A DNA stretch of 13,587 bases from JAXLYX01 sp046351215 (GTDB lineage Bacteria; Myxococcota_A; Polyangia; Polyangiales; Houyiibacteriaceae). Location: the NCBI GenBank assembly GCA_046351215.1, contig JAXLYX010000050.1, positions 1-13,587 of the forward strand, in the 5' to 3' direction. A program made the position numbers and the translations under genes. The notes beneath the pieces were generated by a model, which saw only the letters and a program-made list of their open reading frames with translations, searched no databases and was not told where the DNA came from. Shown here piece after piece: positions 1 through 6,622 of the stretch. The stretch's first letter is position 1. Each line of letters opens with the position of its first letter.

Positions 1-99
1 TGTGTGCTTGTCGATCTGCACCGTCGCGGGTCCTCTCTCGGGGCCACGATTGAATCGGGTCGGCTTCGCCCAAACGCCAGGGGCGATCGGGCGAGCCGT

Positions 100-121
100 C
101 GCGGTCCCGCCCGGGACCGCG
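100..121. repeat. 10-bp-arm GC-rich inverted repeat
   Basis: CGCGGTCCCG (100-109) and its exact reverse complement (112-121) are separated by only two C residues. As RNA the innermost pairs would have to open to make a loop, leaving a stem of about 8 bp. There is no T-run after it. It may be part of a terminator for a gene to the left, or a protein-binding palindrome; the sequence does not decide. Confidence 0.5.
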
Positions 122-140
122 TCCGCCGGGGGTCTAGCCG

Positions 141-158
141 ACGCCGCACGGCGTTTCA
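141..158 (+). terminator. Weak terminator-like hairpin
   Basis: ACGCCG and CGGCGT form a perfect 6-bp inverted repeat with a 2-nt centre (141-154), directly followed by TTC. It sits 19 nt after the larger repeat at 100-121. The two in tandem could end transcription of a gene left of the window. The T-run is short and the loop would have to be opened, so this is tentative. Confidence 0.25.
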
Positions 159-261
159 ATCGGAAGAACGGCCAATTCCCGACGCGTCCGTGAGGAAATC
201 CCGTCGCGTCCCGACCGGACGGGGGTGTGCGCCCAAGCCGCGTCGTGGTATCGACCGGCCC

Positions 262-801
262 ATGGCAGGCGCCAAGCTGGTGTGGATGGACCTCGAGATG
301 ACGGGCCTCGACCCCGATCGGGAGCGGATCATCGAGATCGCCGTCCTCGTGACGGATGGGGACCTGAACCTCCTCGCCGAGGGACCCGAGCTCGTGATCC
401 ACCAGCCGGAGGAGATCCTGGCCGGGATGGACGACTGGAACCGCACCCACCACGGGGAGTCGGGGCTCGTCGACCGGGTGCGCGCTTCGACCCTGGGCGA
501 GGCCGAAGCCGAGGCCCAGATCCTCGCGTTCCTGAAGGAGCACGTGCGCGAGCGCCAGGCGCCCCTCGCGGGCAACTCCGTGCACCAGGACCGCCGCTTC
601 CTCTCCCGCTACATGACGGGGGTCGACGCCTACCTGCACTACCGGCTGGTGGACGTCTCCACGGTGAAGGAGCTCGTCGGGCGCTGGCATCCCCAGGCCT
701 ACGCGAACCGCCCGGCGAAGAAGGCGACCCATCGCGCCATGGACGACATCAAGGAGTCGATCGAGGAGCTCCGGTACTACCGGGCGACCGCGTTCCGCTG
801 A
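262..801 (+). CDS. orn: Oligoribonuclease (3'-to-5' exoribonuclease of 2-5 nt RNAs)
   Basis: Cytoplasmic DEDDh exonuclease that finishes RNA decay by degrading di- to pentanucleotides, including pGpG from cyclic-di-GMP turnover. The protein has 179 residues, the usual length for Orn. All five catalytic residues are visible: D10 and E12 in WMDLEMTGLD (Exo I), D110 in GNSVHQDRRF (Exo II), and H157 and D162 in THRAMDD (Exo III). The characteristic ARVRGRW-like region appears as VGRWHPQ before Exo III. The frame is open much further upstream, but family homology starts at the ATG chosen here (MAGAKLVWMD). No Shine-Dalgarno sequence precedes it; a TA-containing -10-like hexamer lies 13 nt upstream, so the mRNA may be leaderless. 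Its stop is 9 nt from that of the convergent gene, with no room for a separate terminator. Function is near certain; only regulation is unclear. Confidence 0.96.
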   Translation: MAGAKLVWMDLEMTGLDPDRERIIEIAVLVTDGDLNLLAEGPELVIHQPEEILAGMDDWNRTHHGESGLVDRVRASTLGEAEAEAQILAFLKEHVRERQAPLAGNSVHQDRRFLSRYMTGVDAYLHYRLVDVSTVKELVGRWHPQAYANRPAKKATHRAMDDIKESIEELRYYRATAFR

Positions 802-810
802 GCCGGACGC

Positions 811-1869
811 TCATTCCCACGAGGCCGTGGGGTCGGTCACCCACGCGGGCGGGGATTCCCCGTTCGCGCCGCTCCACCGGGCCCGCGCCACGAGCGTCGA
901 GGCGTCGCGATCCCAGACGAGGAGAACGGCTTCGCCGCGCCCCGGGCTCGTCTCGGTGCTGGCGCGCTCCGTGAGGATCGCGAGCACGCGCTCGTCGCCG
1001 AGGGGCCTCGCGTCGATCGTCGCCGAGCAGCACGGCGCCGAGAAGCGGAGCAGCTCCGACACCTCTCCGCCGCGCGCGAGGAGCAGCACCGCCTCGCGCG
1101 CCCCGTCGGGCCCGAGGCTCGGCGAGACGCGCCCGGCCAGCACGAGGATGCGCCCGTCCGGCGTGGCGTAGGCGACATCCCTCGCGCTCGTCTCGGTCCA
1201 GATCGGCGCACGACCGTCGAGGCGTGCGGGGAAGGGCGGCAGCGCCTCGGTCCGCGTGGTGTCCACGAGGACCTGGCCGGAGCTCGAATGGAAGACCTGC
1301 AGGCCGAGGACCGTCATCGTCACGCCGTAGCCGTCGGGCGAGCCCGGACGGGAGGCATCCTCCCATTCGTCGCCGAGGCGGAACACGAGACGGAGCACGA
1401 GCGAAGCGGGCTCGTTCGCGGCGACGAAGGCCGCGGCGCGCTCGCGCGGGACGGCGACGAACCCCTCGCCGAGCCGATGCTCGGGCATCGAGCCCGAGAC
1501 GAAGGGACGCGTGGACAAGCGTCCTCGCCCGTCAGGCCCTTCGAAGGCGAAGCCCGGGACGCGGACGTGGAAGCCGCCCGCGGTCGGCTCGTAGGGACCG
1601 ATGACGACGTGCGTCTCGGGGGGCAGCTCGACGTAGAACGTCCGCCTCGCAAGCGCCGTACGTTGCGAGCGTCGCGACGAGAGACAGCGCCGCGCGTCCG
1701 CCGGCGCGCGGCCGCGGCAGTCGACGAGGAGCGGTGCGGCCCATGCCCCGAGCTCCGCCGGAACCTCGGTGGCGGCCCGCTCGAGCTCGGAGAATCGCGG
1801 CTGCGCGTGCGCGCGCGGGGAGCCGACGACGGCGAGGAGGGAGAGGCCGAGGACGATTGCGGTGCGCAT
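811..1869 (-). CDS. Secreted protein of unknown function
   Basis: I do not recognise the family. The 352-residue product begins with a clear Sec signal peptide: MRT, a hydrophobic core AIVLGLSLLAVVG, and a probable cleavage after AHA at residues 20-22, so it should be periplasmic or exported. There is no lipobox. The mature part is rich in short beta-type stretches alternating with charged loops, has paired cysteines near residues 50-64 and a CC pair in SAPCCSATID, and repeats phrases such as DGRILVLAGR and EAVLLVWDR that resemble beta-propeller or beta-sandwich strands; this is an impression, not a domain hit. The start was chosen because GAGGA lies 9 nt upstream and the signal peptide follows at once. 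An alternative ATG at 1911 would overlap the stop of the preceding gene as ATGA and add 14 residues. It is probably co-transcribed with the COG2509 gene upstream. Confidence 0.75.
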   Translation of the reverse strand: MRTAIVLGLSLLAVVGSPRAHAQPRFSELERAATEVPAELGAWAAPLLVDCRGRAPADARRCLSSRRSQRTALARRTFYVELPPETHVVIGPYEPTAGGFHVRVPGFAFEGPDGRGRLSTRPFVSGSMPEHRLGEGFVAVPRERAAAFVAANEPASLVLRLVFRLGDEWEDASRPGSPDGYGVTMTVLGLQVFHSSSGQVLVDTTRTEALPPFPARLDGRAPIWTETSARDVAYATPDGRILVLAGRVSPSLGPDGAREAVLLLARGGEVSELLRFSAPCCSATIDARPLGDERVLAILTERASTETSPGRGEAVLLVWDRDASTLVARARWSGANGESPPAWVTDPTASWE

Positions 1870-1878
1870 GGCTCGTCT

Positions 1879-1883
1879 TCCTC
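1879..1883 (-). promoter_or_regulatory. Shine-Dalgarno site deciding the start of the secreted protein
   Basis: GAGGA on the minus strand, 9 nt before the ATG at 1869. It supports that start over the in-frame ATG at 1911, which instead overlaps the upstream stop codon as ATGA and is preceded by a G-rich stretch. Confidence 0.55.
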
Positions 1884-1907
1884 GGACGCAGGACGCGGCA
1901 GGGGCCT

Positions 1908-3533
1908 TCATCCCACCCCGGACGTCCGCGCGAGCGGCAGACGCCCGGCCTCCGCGAGACGCCCGGCGATCCGCTCGGCGATGTTCATGCCATCGAGCGC
2001 GGCGCTCACGATTCCGCCCGCATAGCCGCCACCCTCGCCGGCGGGGTAGAGGCCCGCCATGTCGGGCGACTCGAGCGAGGTCGGATCGCGTGGGATGCGG
2101 ACGGGCGAGCTCGTGCGGGTCTCGACGCCGACGAGCAGCGCCTCTTCCCCCGCGTATCCCGGCATGCGGCGCTCGAAGGCCGCGAGCGCTTCCCGCAGCC
2201 GATGGGCGAAGGGCAGGCCCGCGGCGTCGAGGACGGGCGCGAGATCCGTCGGGGTGTACCCCGGGAGGTAGCTCCCGTCGGGGACCGTCGACGACGCGCG
2301 GCGCGCCCGGAAGTCGCTCGCCCGCGTCGCGGGGGCACGGATCGCGCCGCCGCCGGCGACGAGCGCGGCACGCTCGATCGTGCGCTGGAGCTCGACGCCG
2401 CCCATCGGACCGCCGAAACCCGCGGCCTCCCAATCGGAGGGCTCGACCGCGACCACGAGGCCGGAGTTCGCGAACGGCGAGTCGCGCCGCGAGAGGCTCA
2501 TGCCGTTCACGACCAGGCCGTCGGGCTCCGTGGACGCGGGCACGATCCATCCGCCGGGGCACATGCAGAACGAGAAGACGCCGCGCTCCTCGACCGTGTG
2601 CGCCACGCGGTAGTAGGCGGCGGGCAGCTTCGGATGGCCGGCGGCGCGGCCGTACTGCTGGCGGTTGATGAAGGGCTGCGGATGCTCGATGCGCACGCCG
2701 AGCGCGAAGGGCTTCGGCACGAGCACGACGCCGGCTTCGTGGAGGAACGAATAGACGTCGCGCGCCGAATGGCCGGTCGCGAGCACGACGGCGTCCCCCG
2801 TGATCTCGGAGCCGTCCGCGAGCCGGACGCCCGTCGCGCGGCGCTCGTTCCCGCGGCCTTCGGAGAGGAGCCCGACGACCTTCGCCTCGAAGCGGAAGTC
2901 GACGCCCGCCGAGGCGAGGCGCTCGCGGATCTCCGTCACGACCTTCGGGAGCTTGTTCGAGCCGATGTGGGGCCGCGCGTCGACGAGGATCTTCGGTGTC
3001 GCGCCGTTGCGGACGAGGATCTCCATCACGTCGCGCACGGGGCCGCGCTTGTCCGCGCGCGTGTAGAGCTTTCCGTCGCTGTAGGTCCCGGCGCCGCCCT
3101 CGCCGAAGCAGTAGTTGCTCTCGGGGTCGATGCGCTCGCCCCGGTTCAGGAGCGCGAGATCGCGGCGCCTCGGCTGGACCTGCTTGCCGCGGTCGAGCAC
3201 CGTCGCCCGGATGCCGTGCCGCGCGAGCGCGTACGCGCAGAAGAGGCCGGCCGGACCGTCGCCCACGACCACGACGTGGGCAGGCCCCGAGACCTCGCGC
3301 GGGTCGGGCGCTCCGAGCTCCTCGGGCGGCGGATCCTCTTCGAAGTCCACGAGGAGGTGGAAGCGGACCTTGCCCTTGCGCGCGTCGATCGAGCGACGTC
3401 GCAGATGGACCTCCGGCACCTCGTCGACGGGCCGCTTCAGCGCCTTCGCGACGTGGCGGCGCAGCGCGGCCGGATCGTCGGCCTCGTCGAGGCCGAGATC
3501 GAGCGTCACCTGATCGGGGAGGGTGCGAGCCAC
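1908..3533 (-). CDS. FAD-dependent dehydrogenase, COG2509 family
   Basis: A predicted flavoprotein oxidoreductase of the uncharacterised COG2509 family; its substrate is not known. From the chosen GTG it has 541 residues, as usual for the family. A basic N-terminal domain (1-75) contains the family mark RRRSIDARKGKV (45-56). A Rossmann FAD-binding motif VVVGDGPAGL follows at 88-97. The highly conserved block NYCFGEGGAGTYSDGKLYTR runs from 140 to 159. Later come IGSNKLPKVV, the second FAD segment AVVLATGHSARD, and the C-terminal FAD-contact block GLYPAGEGGGYAGGI. The frame is open to 3809, but family similarity begins around VARTLPDQVTLDL, and GTG at 3533 is the only start codon close by. There is no Shine-Dalgarno; TATCCC lies 14 nt upstream, so the transcript may be leaderless. 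It is divergent from the ChaN-like gene and followed by the secreted-protein gene. Confidence 0.9.
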   Translation of the reverse strand: MARTLPDQVTLDLGLDEADDPAALRRHVAKALKRPVDEVPEVHLRRRSIDARKGKVRFHLLVDFEEDPPPEELGAPDPREVSGPAHVVVVGDGPAGLFCAYALARHGIRATVLDRGKQVQPRRRDLALLNRGERIDPESNYCFGEGGAGTYSDGKLYTRADKRGPVRDVMEILVRNGATPKILVDARPHIGSNKLPKVVTEIRERLASAGVDFRFEAKVVGLLSEGRGNERRATGVRLADGSEITGDAVVLATGHSARDVYSFLHEAGVVLVPKPFALGVRIEHPQPFINRQQYGRAAGHPKLPAAYYRVAHTVEERGVFSFCMCPGGWIVPASTEPDGLVVNGMSLSRRDSPFANSGLVVAVEPSDWEAAGFGGPMGGVELQRTIERAALVAGGGAIRAPATRASDFRARRASSTVPDGSYLPGYTPTDLAPVLDAAGLPFAHRLREALAAFERRMPGYAGEEALLVGVETRTSSPVRIPRDPTSLESPDMAGLYPAGEGGGYAGGIVSAALDGMNIAERIAGRLAEAGRLPLARTSGVG

Positions 3534-3633
3534 GGGCCCGAGGGATAGCCGATCGTCCGGGAGGAGGCGATCCGAGGCTCTCGCCCGGGCCCCCTTGCAT
3601 CCGGTTCCGCCCCCCCGAACCCTAGCGCTGCTC
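3534..3633. promoter_or_regulatory. Divergent intergenic region between the COG2509 gene and the ChaN-like gene
   Basis: 100 bp between two divergently read start codons, so it must hold both promoters. Rightwards, TTGCAT (3595-3600) could be a -35, with CCTAGC just before the ATG as a poor -10. Leftwards, TATCCC (3547-3542 on the minus strand) is a -10-like hexamer 14 nt before the GTG. Neither pair is strong. Confidence 0.35.
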
Positions 3634-4521
3634 ATGCGTCCGCAGCCTCTCTTCCTCCCGCTCGTCCTCTGCGTCCTCGCCGCCTGCCACGGCCCCGGGC
3701 GAGGACCTCGCCATGCGGAGGCCGCGCGGCCCACGCTCCTCGACGCGCGCACGTTCGCCGAGGTCGACCTGCACGCGCTCGCGGCCGACTGCGCGACCGT
3801 CGAGGTCACCTACGTCGGCGAGCGACACGAGGTGGGGGCCGATCACGCCTTCGAGCACGAGCTCGCCGAGGCGCTCTTCGCCGAGCGGTCGTCGCTCGCG
3901 ATCGGCCTCGAGATGTTCCAGCGCCCCGCGCAGCCCCACCTCGACGACTTCGTCGCGGGACGCATCGACGAGGCGACGATGCTGGAGCGGACCGACTACG
4001 AGGCGCGCTGGGGCCACGACTACGCGGGCTACCGGCCCGTCCTCGAGCTCGCGCGTGCGAACGGCCTGCCGCTCGTGGCGCTGAACGCACGGACGGAGGT
4101 CAGCCGAGCCGTCGCCCGTGGCGGGCTCGATTCCCTCGCGCCCGAGCTCCGCGCCGAGGTCCCCGAGCTCGATCTCGGCAACGCGGCCCACCGCGCCTTC
4201 GTCGAGGAGGCCCTCCGAGGCCACCCAGGTCTGACGGAAGAGGCGATCGGTCGGTACTACGCGGCCCAGGTGGTCTGGGACGAGACCATGGGCGACACCG
4301 TGGCGACCTACGTCGCCCAGCACCCCGACCGGACCCTCCTCGTCCTCGCCGGGGCGATGCACGTCGCCGAGGGGCTCGGCATCCCCCGCACGGCCGCTCG
4401 GAGGGGCGTGAATTCTCGGCGGATCGTGGTCGCAATGGACGCGGACGGCCTTTCCGCCGAGCGCGCTCGCAACGCCGAGCCCCGGTCCGGCGACTATCTC
4501 TACGTGGCTCCCCTGGAGTAG
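3634..4521 (+). CDS. ChaN-type haem-binding lipoprotein (Tiki superfamily)
   Basis: A predicted membrane-anchored lipoprotein of the ChaN / DUF399 family (COG3016). Campylobacter ChaN binds stacked haems and is linked to iron uptake; the role here is inferred from family only. The 295-residue protein starts with a lipoprotein signal, VLCVLAAC, with the lipidated Cys at 18. The family motifs are in order: YVGERHEVGADH (60-71), AIGLEMFQR (89-97), TDYEARWGHDYAGYRPVLE, LPLVALNA, and near the C-terminus YYAAQVVWDETMGDTVA and LVLAGAMHVAEGLG. The frame is open upstream to 3523, but the ATG used gives the signal peptide directly at the N-terminus. No Shine-Dalgarno is seen. It is divergent from the COG2509 flavoprotein, a possible but unproven redox or iron connection, and 57 bp upstream of tetR in the same direction. 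Confidence 0.9.
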   Translation: MRPQPLFLPLVLCVLAACHGPGRGPRHAEAARPTLLDARTFAEVDLHALAADCATVEVTYVGERHEVGADHAFEHELAEALFAERSSLAIGLEMFQRPAQPHLDDFVAGRIDEATMLERTDYEARWGHDYAGYRPVLELARANGLPLVALNARTEVSRAVARGGLDSLAPELRAEVPELDLGNAAHRAFVEEALRGHPGLTEEAIGRYYAAQVVWDETMGDTVATYVAQHPDRTLLVLAGAMHVAEGLGIPRTAARRGVNSRRIVVAMDADGLSAERARNAEPRSGDYLYVAPLE

Positions 4522-4540
4522 TCTGGCCCAGGGTCCACCC

Positions 4541-4568
4541 TCGACCGTTCGTCCGGATCCGCTACCCT
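4541..4568 (+). promoter_or_regulatory. Possible tetR promoter (leaderless)
   Basis: TCGACC (4541-4546) and TACCCT (4563-4568) are separated by 16 nt. The -10-like element ends 10 nt before the tetR ATG, and no Shine-Dalgarno is present, as expected for a leaderless message. Both hexamers are imperfect, so confidence is low. Confidence 0.3.
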
Positions 4569-4578
4569 CGCACGCCCC

Positions 4579-5160
4579 ATGGCAGGCCGTCCCAAGCAGT
4601 TCGACCCATCCTCGGCGCTCGACCGAGCGATGATGCTCTTCTGGGAGAAGGGCTACGAGCGGACGTCCCTCTGCGATCTCCTCTCCCACATGGGGATCAG
4701 CCGTCAGAGCCTGTACGACACGTTCGGGGACAAGCACTCGCTCTACCTGGCGACGCTCGACCACTACGTGAAGCGCCGCATGCGCGAGCTCGTCGGCGAC
4801 ATCCTGGAGCCCGAGGCCTCGCTCCCGCAGATCCGCGCGGTCTTCACCCGCTTCGAGACCCTCGCGAGGACCGACAGCCGCAAGCCCTGCATGATGAGCG
4901 TCTCGAGCATGGAGCTCGGCGCCGACGATCCCGCCGTCCGCGAGCGCGTGAAGGCCCAGTTCTCCGAGGTCGAGACGCACTTCGAGCGGGCGCTGCGCAA
5001 CGCGCTCCGGAAGGGCGAGCTCCACGACGTCTCGGATCCGAAGGCCGTCGCCCGCTACCTCGTCAACACGCTCCAGGGCCTCGGCGTGCTCCTCAAGGGC
5101 GGCGCCGATCCGGAGCACGTCCACGACGTCGTGCGGGTCGCCCTCTCCCTGCTCCGCTGA
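4579..5160 (+). CDS. TetR-family transcriptional regulator, probable control of the fad operon
   Basis: A ligand-responsive DNA-binding regulator, 193 residues, typical for TetR. The N-terminal helix-turn-helix is clear: ALDRAMMLFWEKGYERTSL (13-31), CDLLSHMGISRQSLYDTFG (32-50) with recognition helix around SRQSLYDTF, then DKHSLYLATLDHY. The rest is the all-helical ligand and dimer domain, with CMMS near residues 109-112 in the usual pocket region. It lies 245 bp upstream of fadA on the same strand, and the gap holds inverted repeats suitable as operators (5207-5218, 5228-5243). From this context I infer that it senses an acyl-CoA or fatty acid and represses fadA-fadB; the sequence alone does not prove the ligand or target. 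No Shine-Dalgarno precedes the ATG. Confidence 0.95.
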   Translation: MAGRPKQFDPSSALDRAMMLFWEKGYERTSLCDLLSHMGISRQSLYDTFGDKHSLYLATLDHYVKRRMRELVGDILEPEASLPQIRAVFTRFETLARTDSRKPCMMSVSSMELGADDPAVRERVKAQFSEVETHFERALRNALRKGELHDVSDPKAVARYLVNTLQGLGVLLKGGADPEHVHDVVRVALSLLR

Positions 5161-5206
5161 ACGACGTCGCGACGAGGGACGGCGGCCCCTGCACGCCCTG
5201 GTCACA

Positions 5207-5218
5207 TAACGGTCGTTA
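5207..5218. promoter_or_regulatory. Candidate TetR operator
   Basis: TAACG and CGTTA form a perfect inverted repeat with a 2-nt centre (TAACGGTCGTTA). Short AACG/CGTT half-sites are common in TetR-family operators. It lies 46 bp after the tetR stop and about 25 bp upstream of the predicted -35 of fadA. The assignment to this regulator is inferred from position. Confidence 0.5.
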
Positions 5219-5227
5219 CACGGAAAC

Positions 5228-5243
5228 GCCCCGAATTCGGGGC
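5228..5243. promoter_or_regulatory. 16-bp perfect palindrome next to the fadA -35
   Basis: GCCCCGAATTCGGGGC reads the same on both strands over all 16 bp and ends immediately before the -35 hexamer TTGCGC. A protein bound here would be placed to block or contact RNA polymerase. It differs from the repeat at 5207-5218, so a second regulator, or a second mode of binding, is possible. Confidence 0.5.
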
Positions 5244-5271
5244 TTGCGCTCGCCTGCGGTCGAAGTAGAAC
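5244..5271 (+). promoter_or_regulatory. Predicted promoter of fadA-fadB
   Basis: TTGCGC (5244-5249) and TAGAAC (5266-5271) with a 16-nt spacer fit a sigma70-type promoter. The same TTGC, 16-nt, TAGA layout recurs at 13433-13460, which supports it. Transcription would begin near 5278 and give a leader of about 128 nt. Confidence 0.55.
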
Positions 5272-5284
5272 GTGTTTCACTCTT

Positions 5285-5348
5285 CGCGGCCGGAGGTGTC
5301 CCTCCGTTCGGAGGTCGGCGCCCGAGCGACCGACTCCTCCGGCCCGCG
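5285..5348 (+). other. Potentially folded 5' leader of the fad operon
   Basis: Within the predicted leader, GGCCGGAGG (5288-5296) pairs perfectly with CCTCCGGCC (5336-5344), extendable by 3 bp past a bulged C. The enclosed part can form two more hairpins: CCTCC/GGAGG with a GTTC loop (5301-5314), and GTCGG/CCGAC (5314-5318 with 5330-5334). The result is a three-way-junction-like fold starting about 10 nt after the predicted transcription start. No known riboswitch is recognised, and GC-rich DNA makes chance pairing common. Confidence 0.35.
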
Positions 5349-5393
5349 GTCCGCACAGCCGCGCGCAGCGTGTCCTGCGCCGACAAGAACCGA

Positions 5394-5398
5394 AGGAA
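5394..5398 (+). promoter_or_regulatory. Shine-Dalgarno site of fadA
   Basis: AGGAA, part of GAAGGAA, ends 7 nt before the ATG at 5406. It fixes that start against the in-frame open sequence extending back to 5244. Confidence 0.7.
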
Positions 5399-5405
5399 CG
5401 AGCGA

Positions 5406-6617
5406 ATGGCCGAAGCCTACATCTACGATGCCGTGCGAACGCCGCGTGGTCGCGGTCGCGCCAAGGACGGAGGACTCGCCGAGGCGACGCCGCTCCACCT
5501 CGCCCGCACGGTGCTCCGTGCGATCCCGGAGCGCGGTGGTTTCGCGAGCGGCGCGATCGACGACGTGATCCTCGGCTGCGTCGAGCCCGTCGGCGAGCAG
5601 GGCGCGAACATCGGTCGCCTCGCGGCCCTGCACGCGGGGTACGACGAGCGCGTCGCCGGCTTCCAGGTGAATCGCTTCTGCGCGTCCGGTCTCGAGGCCG
5701 TGAACCTCGCGGCCGCGAAGGTGAAGGCGGGCGACGCCGACGTCGTCGTCGCGGGCGGCGTCGAGTCGATGAGCCGCATCCCGATGGGCGCGGCCGGCGG
5801 CTCGTGGTCGACGGATCCCTCGATCGCCTTCCCGACCTACTTCGTCCCGCAGGGCATCAGCGCCGATCTCATCGCGACGATGCACGGCTTCTCGCGCAAG
5901 GACGTCGACTCGCTCGCCGTCGAGAGCCAGCAGCGTGCGGCCCGCGCCTGGAAGGAAGGCCGCTTCGCGAAGTCGATCGTCCCCGTGAAGGACATCCTCG
6001 GCATCACGCTCCTCGCGCACGACGAGCTCGTGCGCGGCGACGCCACGCTCGAGTCGCTCGGCAAGCTCGATCCCGCGTTCAAGCAGATGGGCGAGAACTT
6101 CGGCTTCGACGCCGTCGCCATGCAGCGCTACCCGGGGGTCGAGAAGATCCAGCACGTCCACCACGCGGGCAACAGCTCCGGCATCGTCGATGGCGCCTCG
6201 GCGGTCCTCGTCGGCAGCAAGGAGGCCGGCGACCGTCTCGGCCTGAAGCCGCGCGCCCGCGTGATCACGTCGGTGTCGATCGGCAGCGAGCCCTGCATCA
6301 TGCTCACGGGCCCGTCGATCGCGAGCAAGCGCGCCCTCGAGCGCGCGAAGATGAAGGTCTCGGACATCGATCTCTTCGAGATCAACGAGGCCTTCGCGTC
6401 GGTCGTGCTCCTCTTCGCGAAGGAGATGGGCGTCGGCCTCGACCAGGTGAACGTCAACGGTGGCGCCATGGCGATGGGCCATCCGCTCGGAGCGACCGGA
6501 GGCATGCTCGTCGGCACCGTCCTCGACGAGCTCGAGCGCAGCGACAAGAAGACCGCCCTCATCACCCTGTGCGTCGGCGCGGGCATGGGCACGGCCACCA
6601 TCATCGAGCGGGTGTGA
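5406..6617 (+). CDS. fadA: Acetyl-CoA acyltransferase (3-ketoacyl-CoA thiolase), beta subunit of a trifunctional complex
   Basis: Catalyses the last step of beta-oxidation, thiolytic release of acetyl-CoA from 3-ketoacyl-CoA in the cytoplasm. The 403-residue protein has the full thiolase set: nucleophile C92 in NRFCASGLEAVN, H253 in HHAGNSSGIVDGAS, NEAFA at 327-331, H359 in MGHPLGATGG and the acid/base C389 in LCVGAGMG. The N-terminus AYIYDAVRTPRGRGR belongs to the thiolase subgroup that pairs with a FadB-type partner. Length and gene order (thiolase first, then the hydratase-dehydrogenase) match the mycobacterial FadA-FadB trifunctional enzyme, as recalled from that family. The frame is open upstream to 5244, but AGGAA before this ATG and the thiolase N-terminus decide the start. 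It overlaps no gene and is followed by fadB after 5 nt, so an operon and an alpha2beta2-type complex are likely. Confidence 0.97.
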   Translation: MAEAYIYDAVRTPRGRGRAKDGGLAEATPLHLARTVLRAIPERGGFASGAIDDVILGCVEPVGEQGANIGRLAALHAGYDERVAGFQVNRFCASGLEAVNLAAAKVKAGDADVVVAGGVESMSRIPMGAAGGSWSTDPSIAFPTYFVPQGISADLIATMHGFSRKDVDSLAVESQQRAARAWKEGRFAKSIVPVKDILGITLLAHDELVRGDATLESLGKLDPAFKQMGENFGFDAVAMQRYPGVEKIQHVHHAGNSSGIVDGASAVLVGSKEAGDRLGLKPRARVITSVSIGSEPCIMLTGPSIASKRALERAKMKVSDIDLFEINEAFASVVLLFAKEMGVGLDQVNVNGGAMAMGHPLGATGGMLVGTVLDELERSDKKTALITLCVGAGMGTATIIERV

Positions 6618-6622
6618 AGACC

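Larger units (their letters stand above)
1..261. other. Non-coding region upstream of orn
   Basis: No convincing gene is seen here. The reading frames that cross it are open only because GC-rich DNA has few stops, and they show no family motif. It holds two GC-rich inverted repeats (100-121 and 141-154), which could be the end of a gene lying left of the window. The orn promoter should also lie here, but I cannot place a confident -35/-10 pair. A weak -10-like TATCGA at 249-254 lies 7 nt before the orn start codon. Confidence 0.6.

Noticed and set aside
2..193. 63-residue plus-strand frame at the left edge
   Set aside because: No Shine-Dalgarno, no motif, and it crosses both GC-rich inverted repeats.
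811..3600. A single 929-residue minus-strand open frame
   Set aside because: Only its last third (1869-811) has a signal peptide and protein-like composition. The rest is an Arg/Pro/Gly-rich shadow of the COG2509 gene in another frame.
5804..6622. N-terminal extension of fadB in its open frame
   Set aside because: This part overlaps fadA in another frame and is Arg/Pro-rich; the crotonase domain starts at the ATG at 6623.
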